Shown piece by piece: positions 10,803 through 22,368 of a stretch of 64,000 nucleotides of DNA. The translations under genes and the position numbers were made by a program. Below the pieces are notes generated by a model. That model did not search any database. It worked only from the letters and a program-made list of their open reading frames with translations, and had not been told where the DNA came from. Each line of letters begins with the position of its first letter. The stretch's first letter is position 1. The stretch is from Anthostomella pinea (lineage: Eukaryota; Ascomycota; Sordariomycetes; Xylariales; Xylariaceae), in contig CAUWAG010000004.1 in assembly GCA_963556695.1 (NCBI GenBank), positions 2,232,001 through 2,296,000 on the forward strand, given 5' to 3'.

Positions 10803-13800
10803 GATGAATCGCGGTCTGGAAGCTTGAATGAAGGGATCTGGCAGGATAATAGAAGAGGCGGCCGTAGATGATGCAGAAAAGGAAACACGCTCGCTCACAT
10901 CTACCTATCTACCGCGCCTACGTCGTCCTTAAGTGTAAAGACTTCGGCATGCTTCGGCAGTTGATGCTCCATGGTTGACCTCGCGTGCGCTCCCCAGATT
11001 CTGTATATGAAACGGGCCGAACTCCAGGTTTTAACATAGTAGGCAGCACATGGCATGCACTGATTGTTGCAATCAAGTGGTCTCTGCCTGGGACGGCCGA
11101 GAGGCTAGGTAGTATCTAGTCATTGGGTTGGATGGTGGAATGGGCCTCTATAAGGGCTAAATTAAGGATATATATTGATCTGACCGACGATGGTGGCGTG
11201 CCGCTCTTACAGGCTGGTTGGTAAGCCATGCGTCGCCAAGCAATCTATTCCCTTGGTCAGGCAGATGCGTGATAGGTTTCTGTCTGACCTGCTCGGCACA
11301 ACGCTCGGGTGAAGTATATGATTTGGGACTCCAAGCATAGTAGGATCGTGCTTTAGTTCATGTTGCGAGGCACACCACACACCCCCCTATCTCCGCAGAC
11401 CGATCGAGCCAAAACGCTGGAAGTTGCTTGCAGGCAATATGGCGTCAAAATTCAGGAGCCCCCCACTACTATACAGTCTATACTCAGAAGGCGCGGCAGT
11501 TTAGTTGTTATCATGCCTCAATCATGGCTCTGCATAGCCTCAGGAAGCCCCGTGTTGCTGGTCACTCGGGTATGACGTTGCCCGACTTTCCAAATCTCAA
11601 TGGTGATTACCAACAAGGATACCGGGAACTGCGAACCTTTTTCAAGTTCCTGACTTCGTATTTGCATCATGCCCAGGTTACTCCACTGATGGTAGGTTCT
11701 TACATCAAGACGCATACCCCTATGATCGAGCTTAGCATGTGGATTTTCAATGTATAACCCAGGAGAAACCAGAGGAGCTAGCTAGTCACCACTGATAAGT
11801 CTCCTCCGGTGTATCCCAATGGTTCCATATATATCGCTGATATATTTAGATTGCTGGAATAAACGCACTGGTATCATCAGCTTCAACCCAACAAGGCACT
11901 TTATATGCTTATCCCGAAGGCCTTATTCCGGTTACAAAAGATACATCTTTACTGCTCGATGAGGGGCGTACATAACTTCAATGAGGGTTTAGTGTACCTG
12001 GACCTTTCTAACTTGCAAGGTTTTGGTAGATGCCAACAGTAGTATCTGGGTCGCTTGCCGCATGGCATCAGCACTGACAACGACGACAACTACCCGATTA
12101 GATGTGACTCTCAACCTGAAAGTACCGGGAATACTGACTGTAGCTGGCTTCTTAGAGTCAGAATTACCCGTCCCTTCGATCCGTGTGCATTCCATAGATC
12201 AGAAGCGGCTTCTCAGTTCCTCGCCAGAAAACTCAAGAATATGTTTGTCCACGTAGAACTAGGCGCCTTCAGCTCACTACGAGCTCCGTCGCCAGTGAAG
12301 CGCGACTAGCCTTCAACACCGCTATTGCTGCTGCGTTTCTCAAATCCCCATTTCCCTCTTGTCAACGTGTCTTGCTGGGCCTTGAAGCACCATTCCCAAC
12401 ATACGTGTCTTTGGTGGCGCCTAGGTCATGTCAGTACCTTCATATCTCCCGTAGTGTTCTGGTATGTATTCGCCCACCTCATGACCAGAGTCAATGGCAC
12501 CGTCAGTCTCTACTCGAGCTGTCTTCGTGTTACCAATGATGGTATTCACTGACACCTTACCTTGGGTGGGAGATTGCCAAGAAGAAAAATGGTGGTGTTG
12601 GTCGTCCACGGCGGAACGAGACTCTCCGGGCCCCATCCGGTTGAAGCACTTTCGATTCCGGTAGGAGACACCTTCGAGTTCAACAACACGATCAGCATCG
12701 ATGTGGCTGACAGAGAATAAATCGTGGATTAGTCAACTTGACGCCTGGCGCTTGAAATGTCATGGCAATAGTCCAACACAGCCCCTATTCCGCCCTCGTA
12801 GCCGACTGAACCGAACTTCGGTCCTCACGTGACGGCCCTCTGGTTGGGAGCCAAATGAGCGAGAGTGTAAGATCAAGGGCATCTTGGGTCGGCAAGCCAT
12901 GGATTCAGCTGATGTCGTCACTTAGAAGGCAGGCGAACTTCTACGATAGCGGTCCTCGAATATAGGCTGAGAAGGCAACAAGTGGCGACAATTGGGCGGA
13001 ATAATGAGAAGGGGCCCCATACGCCTATTTATCCATATTCAAACCCCAATCTATCTCGGACTTGGCTAGCCCGATGGTCGCATATCAAGCTCCTGACTGA
13101 TTACTATCCCAAGTATCCCTGCGGAATCTGGTCAAGGTAAAGCCACTTCAGCAGACTACTATATGCATTTGTCAGATACCCATATGCATTAATAACAAGC
13201 CTCATGCCAAGTCTCTGGGGCATCAGAGGCTGAGGTGGTATGCTGCGGGGGCACATGTATCGACTGTACCTTTTGGAGACGGTGGTGGAGGGACCGAGGC
13301 CTTGCGTCCTGCGGCCACGTAGACAGACTATGCGGGGAACCCTCAACTTATCAGTCAACACGGACAGCGCATGTTCCAGGACATCGTTATTCCGCTGGAC
13401 AGAAGTCAGCCGAGGCAGCCTCGCTGTCGGGGTTATAGACGCAGATTTCTCCAATTTTCCCGCTGCTGTGGCACGGCGGCATGGTTGACATTTCCAGCCT
13501 TCCCCATTGGGCCGGGGCGATCTGCTCTCGTCACCAGACCTGAGATGATGAGATCTGTTCCTTACAGGAATGAGGCTGTCCGGCTGAAGGAGGCGTCTCG
13601 GCTGGGAACCACCGCTCTCCAACTCGTCCCCGTCGTGCTCAAACTCGTGCTTGACCGTGTTCAATGGTGAACCATCCAACGCCTCCGACGCTCCCCTTCA
13701 TCTTCTATAAGTTAACTGACGAGCACCTGATATTAGTTCCAGACCGGCAATGCCTCTAGGAAAATAGCCGCCAGGCTCAATAAAGCTGAAGCGCTTCGCT

Positions 13801-14184
13801 TCCGCACCAGGAGATTTCATTTCGCGTTAAAGTATTGCCCGGATAGCCATGAGGTCTCGGCTAGCAACCTCGGGCGCCTGTCGCCTGTTTCGACCAGTCG
13901 GGTGTCTGCGCCCATCTGGGATCCATCTCACGGTATAGTGTGCTGGTATAGTCCCCATGCGGGCCTCTCATTAAGACTTCTTCTGCCCGGCATGGACCTC
14001 CGAGCCCAGCAGAGATCTGTCGCTGATCATGCATCTGTCCCGGAAACTCGGGCGAGCAGGGAGATACCTGGCCTTGTCGGTGCGATGAGACGATGCCATT
14101 TATTAAGTGTCCTCATCTCCCAACTTCTGGGCGGGCGTCGGTCACGATTCTTCAGGCTTTGGACGATCAGCCATTGACCTCAAG
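10803..14184. other. Intergenic, 3.4 kb, between divergent AA9 and CDH genes
   Basis: AA9 (leftward) and CDH (rightward) are divergently oriented across this gap, so it holds both promoters. I found no gene I would defend. The longest frame, 191 codons at 13104-13679 on the - strand, starts at TTG, has an in-frame stop just upstream and no motif. The middle part (about 11.3-12.3 kb) is comparatively AT-rich. Confidence 0.5.
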
Positions 14185-17100
14185 ATGCCGAACGTCTCAC
14201 GCATCGCGACTGCCATCTTGGCAGCCGCTGCCTGTAAGTTCACCGTGCGCTTGTGAGGTGAAGACGTACTAAAGTTGCTGCCGTAGCTCTTCGAACCTGT
14301 GTTGCTCAATCCGCAGTCAATTACACAGACCCAGCGACCGGGATCGATTTTGGGACATGGGTCGAAGGCGATATGACCATCGGCCTGGCGCTGCCTGGTG
14401 ACGCCTTGACGACGGATGCGACCGAGTACATCGGACTGCTGGTATGCTGGAGATGTCATCCCCCAAGTTATGCAGCACCAAGTGACTGACCACGTTGTTC
14501 CAGAGATGCGCGACCGGCTGGTGTGGCCTCTCCCACGGAGAGTCCGGCCAGATGACGCAAGCCCTGCTCCTCATGGCCTGGCCCAACGCCGACGAAGTCC
14601 TGACGTCCTTCCGGTTCGCGACCGGCTACGTCATGCCAGAGGCCTACACCGGCGACGCGACGCTGACGCAGATCTCGTCGAGCGTCAACGGTTCGGGCTT
14701 CGAGATCATATACCGGTGCCAGAACTGCTTCTCCTGGGACCAGGACGGCGCGGCCGGGAGCGTGAACACCACGGCCAGCTTTTTCGTCCTGGGACAGGCG
14801 GTGTCGGCGACGGTCCCTGCTAATCCTGATTGCCCTACCGATATCACCTTCAGCCAGCACGACACCTTTGGTCAGTTTGGCGCTCAACTCGCTGGCGTGG
14901 TCAGCGACGACTACAATAGCTGGGCCGCGTTGGCCACGAAGGAGGTCACCGGGGACTGTGGCACAGGAACCGCGCCTACAGACCCGTCAAGTACTGCTTG
15001 CGACGCGGCTATGGCTGACCAGGTCTTCGACTGTATGTAAATATTAGAGTCTCTTATTGCCTCTTATGGCCACACATCTTGGTGCCAGATTTCCTATTCT
15101 AGCAGCTGGAGAGAGAAACACCACGACTACTTAACTGGTTGACAAGACACATATATGAAAATAGGTTCAAGATTTGTCAGCGCTTGCTTTTGCTAAAGTT
15201 CTCGTGTCATTTGCTGTCTCCGTTTGCTCCTCTCTTCTCTAGCCTGTGACAGGGGCACTTTGCTCCCGAGACATGCATCTCGGCTCCTTGCTTCTCGTCA
15301 CAGTATCTGAAAGGAGTAACTGCTGACTCTAGTTTACTAATAGATGTCATCGTCGGTGCCGGAGCTGGCGGCATTCCCATGGCCGACCGCCTAAGTGAGA
15401 TGGGCCACACCGTCCTGCTGCTCGAAAAGGGGCCACCATCTCTCGGACAGTGGGGCGGCGACATGAAGCCGCTCTGGCTGGAAAAGACGGACCTCACTCG
15501 TTTCGACGTGCCCGGTCTCTGCAACCAGATTTGGGTCGACTCCGCCGGTGTTGCTTGCCAGGACACGGATCAGATGTCCGGCTGCGTCCTGGGTGGCGGC
15601 ACAGCCGTAAACGCCGGACTGTGGTGGAAAGTAAGAGGCCACACCACCCGCACCCCCAACTCTCCGTGTCACTAACGCGACGATAGGGAAACCCCAAAGA
15701 TTGGGACGAGAACTTCCCAGAAGGGTGGCACGACAGCGACCTCCAGGACGCCACGGCGAAAGTGTTCGAGCGCATCCCAGGGACCATCAGGCCATCCACA
15801 GACGGCCAGCTCTACCTCCCCCAGGGCGTCGACATGTTGAGCGACGCGCTCGCGAATGGAGGCTGGACTAATGTCCCGGTTCCCAACGACGACCCCGGTT
15901 CGAAGAACCGCACTTTCGGCGCCACGAGCTACATGTTCGAGGGTGGCGAGCGGTCGGGTCCGATGGGGACGTACCTGGTGTCTGCGGCGACGCGGGACAA
16001 CTTCCAGATGTGGATGAACACGCCTGCTAGACGTGCTATTCGCACCGGTGGACAGATCACTGGTATTGAGTTGGACTGTACTGTCGAGGGAGGCGAGTTC
16101 GGTACTGTTTCCGTGACCCCTGACACCGGCCGGGCCATCGTATCGGCAGGGACTTTTGGTTCGGCCAAGTTCCTGATGAGGAGTAAGTTCTACCTCGTTG
16201 CTTGAGGAACTTCACTGACCATCTGCAGGTGGTATTGGCCCCGCTGATCAGCTGGAAGTCGTTGCTTCATCAGCTGACGGCCCATCAATGGTTGGCAACG
16301 ACTCATGGATCAACCTCCCTGTCGGTCACAACCTCGTCGACCACGTCAATGTGAGTTGCAGTCTCCGGATTCACAGCCCGGAACTCTGCTAACCCAGCCT
16401 TACTCAAGACCGATACCTTCATCACCCACCCAGACGTCGTCTTCTACGACTTCTATGCGGCCTGGGACACGCCTGACCCCAATGACGAGGCGAAATATCT
16501 TAGTTCGTGACCTCCACGATCCACTGCGCTCTGAATACTGACTGTCTGCAGCCAACCGCACAGGTATTCTCGCGCAATCGGCGCCGAATATCGGACCAGT
16601 CGTATGTATTCTCGTTTCACCTCCGAGCATTCGAGCAATGAATGCATTTAACACATGACCAGTTTTGGGAGGAGGTCACCGGCGGGGACGGCATCGTGCG
16701 CCAGATCCACTGGACAGCACGGATTGAAGGCGCCGACCAGACGGGCAGCAACAGTCAGTACCCTCAATTCCCAGTCCCCCTGCAACCCAGTCCCCCTCAC
16801 CCAAAGCCAGAGACCTCAGCACACAAAGAGCTAACATCTCAAAGACACCATGATCATGAGCCAGTATCTCGGCCGCGGCACGACCTCGCGCGGCCGCATG
16901 ACGATCCAGGGCGACCTCAGCACGCTGGTCTCGGACCCGCCGTACCTCAAGGACGATAACGACAAGCAGGCCGTCATCGCCGGCATCGACAGCCTGCGCG
17001 CCACCATCACAGGTTATCCGAACATAACCTGGGCGTTCCCGGCCTTGAACCAGACCACCCAGGACTACGTCGACAGCATACAAGTCAGCGCGGCCAAGCG

Positions 17101-17442
17101 CCGCGCGAACCACTGGCTGGGTAGGCGCCGCACTCCTGGTCCCCCTCTCCTATTTTCTTTCTTGACTGATTGATATTTGCAGGCACCAACAAGATGGGTC
17201 TGGATGACGGCCGCGAGGCCGACGGCACGGCGGTCGTGGATCTCGACTGCAAGGTGTACGGCACAGACAACCTGTTCGTGGTGGACGCGTCCATCTTTCC
17301 CGGCATGGTGTCCGCGAACCCGTCGGCCATGATCGTGACGGCGGCAGAGTACGCGTCGTCGAGGATTATGAACCTGGCGCCGGTGCCTGCGCCCAAGTCA
17401 GCGGTCTATGACAAGGGTGCAACTATCATCACGCTACCATAG
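14185..17442 (+). CDS. cdh: Cellobiose dehydrogenase (AA8 cytochrome + AA3_1 flavodehydrogenase), 802 aa, class IIB
   Basis: Eleven exons fit: 14185-14233, 14287-14441, 14504-15032, 15344-15630, 15687-16182, 16229-16350, 16409-16502, 16552-16601, 16663-16753, 16845-17120 and 17183-17442 (2409 nt in frame). A signal peptide (MPNVSRIATAILAAAAS...) leads into the AA8 b-type cytochrome: NYTDPATGIDFGTW, RCATGWCGLSHG, GQMTQALLLMAWP with the likely heme Met, and SQHDTFG with the likely heme His. A short Ser/Thr/Pro linker precedes the FAD-binding YDVIVGAGAGGIPMADRL, then GGGTAVNAGLWWKGNP, and at the end NHWLGTNKMG (catalytic His) and VSANPSAMIV (Asn). It oxidises cellobiose/cellodextrins and passes electrons via heme to AA9 LPMO. 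No C-terminal CBM1 follows, so class IIB. The 311-bp intron between the two domains is much longer than the other introns. Confidence 0.95.
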
Positions 17443-17691
17443 ATTTGGTAAAGGAAGTGGGCGCTGATGGCTGCACTTTGGCAACCATATGAGCGGGATT
17501 CTTGTACATATTTGGTATCTTCGCGGCTTGGGAACGTCCCTTATTAACAGGAGACGTATATAACACGTCGAAACAGTTGAATTGGCGTGTCTGTGTCAGC
17601 TGTTGCAGGACAGATGTAGACACATGCAGTGATAGGCGCGCCCCTTCGGCGGCTAAGTAAGCCGATGTCTTCTGCAGACGAGCCAATGTGC

Positions 17692-19983
17692 CTAGGCTCC
17701 TTGGTTATCAACGAACATCCCAGGGAACAAGCTTTCGAAGTAAGTTGTATCGAAGCCCTACATCACAGAGAGTTAGCTACAATCATACGGCACGTTCGCA
17801 CCGGTTACTGACCTGGAAAGTCCACTGCTCCGCGTCAGCGGCAAGCTCTGGGTACCGCAGCTGGTCGCTCGTAAACTCGAATTGCATAGGGGCGAAGTCT
17901 GTCTCATCGAACGAGGAGAACAAGTTGTTATCGTGCGTCATGTAACTTATATCGGCCGTGTCGGTTTCATTAACGTTGGAGTATGGAGTAGGAAAGCCCT
18001 GGAAGTCCGGCATGACGACAGGCGCCGGAGTCTCAGCTGCAGGCGGCGGATTCTCGTCGAGGGATGAGTGCAGCCGCTTCTTGATGTTGATGGTGCCCAA
18101 GTAGGGGATGTCCAGCCTTACCGGCACGTCGGCCCCGTCTGCCCCGTAGCGGCTCATCCGATCAGTATCGGCCAGAGGCAGCAACCGACTGATGAGGTCA
18201 GAAGACTGGAAGGACAATTTGTCCTTGTTCTTCTCGGCCATGTCACGCAGTTCGAACTGCGTGTCCTGGACCAGCTTCTGATCTGCCTGTCTTGCACGAA
18301 TGCTGTTCTCGTCGCGCTCATGCAGCTTCGGATCCAGGTACCCGAGTAGCAGCGTCAAACCCGCTGTCAATGCGCCATAGTCGGTATGCCGACATATGAA
18401 GGAGGCATCGTTGAGACGCCGGAATAAGAGGAAGCTCCGCAGCAGCTCCCGCGACGAGCTCATGCATGTCGTCTTGCTGTAGTCCCATCGCCGTTCCTTC
18501 GGGTCCCGCATCATGTATGGCAAGTGTAGCAGGATGAGAAGGTTGTGGTGATTTAACTGCATCAACAGGTGTGACATGACTTGATGCCGCTCAACGGGTG
18601 ATGCAGTGGTGTCGAGTTGTACGGGCTGCCAAAACGAGGGACCCATCGACCTCCAGGCCTGCTCGAGGTCGCAGTCGATGGTCTGCGTGGTGCTGAAGGA
18701 TGAGTCGCTCTTCATATTGGAATTACGCTTGATAAGCGCATGAGCCAGTACGGCGTGCTTTTTCTCCAACCTCTCCATAGGTGAATCATGAGGATCATCA
18801 TCCGCGAAGGAGTTGTCATCTGTCCCAGCCGGGAGGCCAAGGAGAAGAGAAAGGTAGCGATCGGAGAAGTTGATAACAAACCAGAGCATTTTGGCTTTGG
18901 CACGAGTCGATGGATCTGACTTCGGGTCCACGGACTTTAGTGGTTCATCACCCCATCTGTCGGCCCCCATAAGTTGAGCAACCGACAAGGTACGCCGGAC
19001 AGCGAGCCACGCCTTCCGTAGGTTGCCAGAATTTGTGTGATATAGCATAAGGAGGGTGAGTGCTTCAAGACCTTCCACGGAGCCGACGAGGTCATCGTCA
19101 GAAGCAACCAAATCCGAGACGGTCGATGCATATTTGACCATCATTGCCCGCACAGATTCTTTCGATGTCAGACGGAGGAAAGACGAAGGTGGAAGCTGCT
19201 GCATGCAGTTGGTCAGTTGCATCAGCCGCTTTGCGAGAAGTGCCGGATGGCTCGTAGCAGATGGGATCTCCGATACCGAGGATGCCGGCTCCGTCCGCCC
19301 TTCAGCTCGGTCACGATGACTAGCCACGAACATGACGACGAAGTAAGGGCCTACGCTTGCTGAAGTGATGGCATCGGTATCTTGCTGACAAGGAAACAGG
19401 GCATGGAGTGTCTTGGCGACTTGTGCATGCTTGGCCGAGAGCGCCGGTGTATCGTTTTCATACGGGCACGGTGCCGCAGCGACAGCAGGCGATCCTCGCA
19501 AAGATTCCAACATTCTACGCACAGGGGGGCGGCCGGCCGAGAACGGACAGGCACCACCTGTGGGATCGATCTCATCTTCGACCGAGACGGATGAACTGCT
19601 GCCAACAGCTCTTCGCTCAGGAGTATAAGAGTCGGGCATGATCTTCTCAACAAGTCTCTCCAAGAGGTCCTCCACCCGTCCCAATCTCTGAGTCAGTCGC
19701 CTGTCTGGCGCTGGCGGCAGCTCGTCTGCGAACTCCTGGCTCACGCAAGTGGCGCCTCTCGCGTCGCAGCCAGCACACGTTGGTGCATCTTCAGAGGGGT
19801 AAAGGCAGCGTATCTTCCTCTTTCGACCTGTTGTATGGGGGAGGTCAGCTGCCATGACTCATGTCGCGCAGGAGTTCTAATGTTGCTCTTACACTCCCAG
19901 CAACTTTTGGTCCCCTTGCGCACCTTCCTCCGCTTGGCTTCTGAATCTCCTCCATCAGAGCTGCGAACGGGGAGTTCAGGCAT
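17692..19983 (-). CDS. Zn2Cys6 transcription factor with fungal_trans domain, 723 aa
   Basis: Exons 19983-19893, 19827-17813 and 17757-17692 join with matching phases. The binuclear cluster spans the first intron: KSCWECRKRKIRC, then TCAGCDARGATC, giving C-X2-C-X6-C-X9-C-X2-C-X6-C near residues 28-56. A linker and dimerisation helix (RLGRVEDLLERLVEKI) follow. The middle homology region has fungal_trans features (LLMLYHTNSGNLRKAWLAV, LWFVINFSDRYLSLLLGLPAG). The acidic, Pro/Asp/Phe-rich C-terminus (FDETDFAPMQFEF) ends in a short third exon (GFDTTYFESLFPG) and could be an activation region. The gene is convergent with CDH, the two stop codons being 250 bp apart. Control of the neighbouring cellulolytic genes is inference from position only. 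Confidence 0.93.
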
Positions 19984-20614
19984 CGTCCAACGACGGAACC
20001 TGGACACTCAGTATCTCAGCTCAGGGGGCTCACATATTGCCGTTCGTCTTACCTGTGGCCGTTTTCTCAATCTGTAATTACCTCACAGGGACAGGAAGAA
20101 CAAGGGTTTGGCGATGGCTTATCAGCGCTTGATGAGGGCTCACTAAAAGTGACGGATGTGTATTCGAACGGATCGAGCAAATGAATCAAACTTCCAGCAC
20201 TAGACCGTAGTTCTCATTGAGAGGCGGGCCCTAGAATTCATCGTGTTGTGCTGAGGAAGTGAGAGAAACTGTTCTTGCCGATGGATGGGAGGCCGAGGGA
20301 CGGCTGAGGACGGTGCCAAGACATTTCGTCCGACCGAGCGGACGACCCCGAATTTGTCAGCCCCCTTATTATCAATCACGCCCGTGGGCCCGTGCACGTG
20401 GGTGGTCTGCTCTCCCAGCTGATTTGCATTGCCTGAAAGTTGGAGCACTCGTTCTGTTCGAGGTCGTTCTTCCTTTACAATTATGATGAAAGACGTTTGC
20501 TATCCAGTCGATCGTCTTTTTGAACTTGGCCCAGTTCATGTAAAAAAGGGAAACGGCATCTTATCCGCTGACAATCGACAAGATACAGCCTGAGCCTTGA
20601 GGGGCCACCCAGAC
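19984..20614. other. Intergenic, 0.6 kb: promoter of the Zn2Cys6 gene
   Basis: Lies between the start of the regulator and the stop of the DUF202 gene, both on the - strand. No gene seen. Confidence 0.5.
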
Positions 20615-21076
20615 TCACTGCTCCATCTCCTTCCTCTCCGCTCTCCTCCGCCTCAACGCTGACCCGTAGACCCCGCCGGCGAGTCCAGCGACAGCCGCGG
20701 CCATGACCGCAGCGCCGTGATACGCCGGCTTGAACTCGCCGCGCTGCAAATGCTTCATATTGGTGAAGTACCGCGCCGTGCCGTACAAAATCGAACCCGA
20801 GCCCAGGCCCATCAGCACCCCGACGAGCACCTGCACCTGCTCCTTGTCGCGCTCCCTATCGAGCCTGCTCTCCGCGCTCAGGGGCTTGCGGTGGTGCTCC
20901 GGCAGGACCTCGCTCAGGTCCAGATGCGAGAAGCGCTCAATGGCGATGCCGAGCGCGACGAAGCCCAGCCCGGTCCGTATCCAGGCCAGGAAGGTGCGCT
21001 CGGACGCGAGGTGGTCGCGCGCGACGGAGCCGGTGTTCTTGTATAGAGGTGTGGCAAACCGGGACCAGGGTGCCAT
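20615..21076 (-). CDS. DUF202 small membrane protein, 153 aa
   Basis: A single exon starts at ATG 21076. The protein begins with a soluble N-terminus and the DUF202 signature NTGSVARDHLASERTFLAWIRTGLGFVALGIAI (positions about 14-46; key residues DHLA-ERTFLAWIRT). Three hydrophobic segments follow: LGFVALGIAIERF, VLVGVLMGLGSGSILYG and YHGAAVMAAAVAGLAGG. A charged insertion (EHHRKPLSAESRLDRERDKEQ) separates the first two, and the basic tail is LRRRRAERKEMEQ. This domain occurs in YidH-like proteins and in yeast VTC vacuolar subunits. Small fungal members of unknown function are common and are likely to be integral membrane proteins. No partner is evident nearby. Confidence 0.92.
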   Translation of the reverse strand: MAPWSRFATPLYKNTGSVARDHLASERTFLAWIRTGLGFVALGIAIERFSHLDLSEVLPEHHRKPLSAESRLDRERDKEQVQVLVGVLMGLGSGSILYGTARYFTNMKHLQRGEFKPAYHGAAVMAAAVAGLAGGVYGSALRRRRAERKEMEQ

Positions 21077-22368
21077 GGCTTGGGATGGTTTTTTTTTATG
21101 AATTGACAGACGCGAGGATCAGCGTGGATTGGAGGCGCAAGCACAGAACATGATTACGCAACCATCTCTTATCGGCGTCATGATGTTTTGGTGTTGAGAT
21201 AGCTCCCCTATCGATAAGGCTTGGTCCACTTGCTATTGCTGGGAACATCGTTGGGAAGCTTGAAGCTTTGCAGCTTTCATGCCTCAAGGCATGGATACTC
21301 TATTTCCCTGATAACAACATCCGCTTTTCGCGCACGCGTGTCCTCCAGGGCCCCAAGCTTGGAATCCGCTGGCCTCATGCCACACGCGAGGCTTTGTTGA
21401 GCGGCTGTGTTTTTCTTCGACAGGTTTGGCCGAGTCCATTGGTAGACAGCGGGGGTGGTGCTCGATCTGCAGACGCAGAACTGATCCATCAAAAAGCTCA
21501 GGCTGAGACGTCGTAGCATTGGGATTCTGGCCATCAGGAGTGTGATGTCAACCCCAAGACTCGGACATCCCATCCCGTTGCTGTTGGAACCTAGGCTCCA
21601 GCATCCTGTGTGACGATCAGGCCTGCAGTACAACTGGTCAGGACTGATGGATAGATAAAGCTAGATTCAACGATCTATGAAGAAGGAAGAAGGAAGAAGG
21701 CAGGCCGCTTCAGGTGAGAGGTGGGCCTCCCATATATATAGGTACATGTGGAGGTACAATGTACTTGTACCGTAACATCCTGCGGGATCACTGACATCAT
21801 TCCAGAAGGGACCTCTCCTATCTAAAGCGCATTGCTCCATTCACGCAGGCGACATCGCTAGTCTTCGTAAGATTCCGGTGTTGTGTGGATTGGCGGTGGT
21901 GGTAGGGAAACGGTGAAGCTTTGGCGAACTCACTGGTTGTCTCATTGAGTGCCTGTCACGGTGGTTGTACTGTATGGTCGCTTCATATCAACATTTTGTT
22001 GTAAAAGACTATATATTTACATGCATTTATGTGGCACAAGTTGTTTATATACAGGTCTAACTGTCCTGCCAGCCGAGGAGGCTTCCTTATCTATCACCAG
22101 AACGCCTGCAAAATATTCAATCAATGGTATCGTGTAGTTGTACAAGGTATAGTCGTCGTCTCTCTGCACCAACTCGTTCTCTGCCGTAGTCTTCCCCTGG
22201 TTGGAGGCTCTCCTTCCATCCTAAAAAAAACCAACATTCCAGGCCGTTCAGTCTGCTAGCAGACGATACCAAGCCCTTCGGCATAGCAAAAGTTGATCTC
22301 GTCTGTAGACGAGTTGTGTAAGATCCGGGCGAGAAGGGGCCTTTGGGCAGGCTTCATAGGTCCACGTT
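21077..22368. other. Intergenic, 1.3 kb
   Basis: Contains the DUF202 promoter and the GH43 3' region. A purine run (GAAGAAGGAAGAAGGAAGAA) lies near 21678. No coding frame supported. Confidence 0.5.

Noticed and set aside
13104..13679. 191-codon frame on the - strand with an acidic N-terminal part
   Set aside because: Starts at TTG with an in-frame stop just upstream, no recognisable domain, and no splice-compatible exons found.
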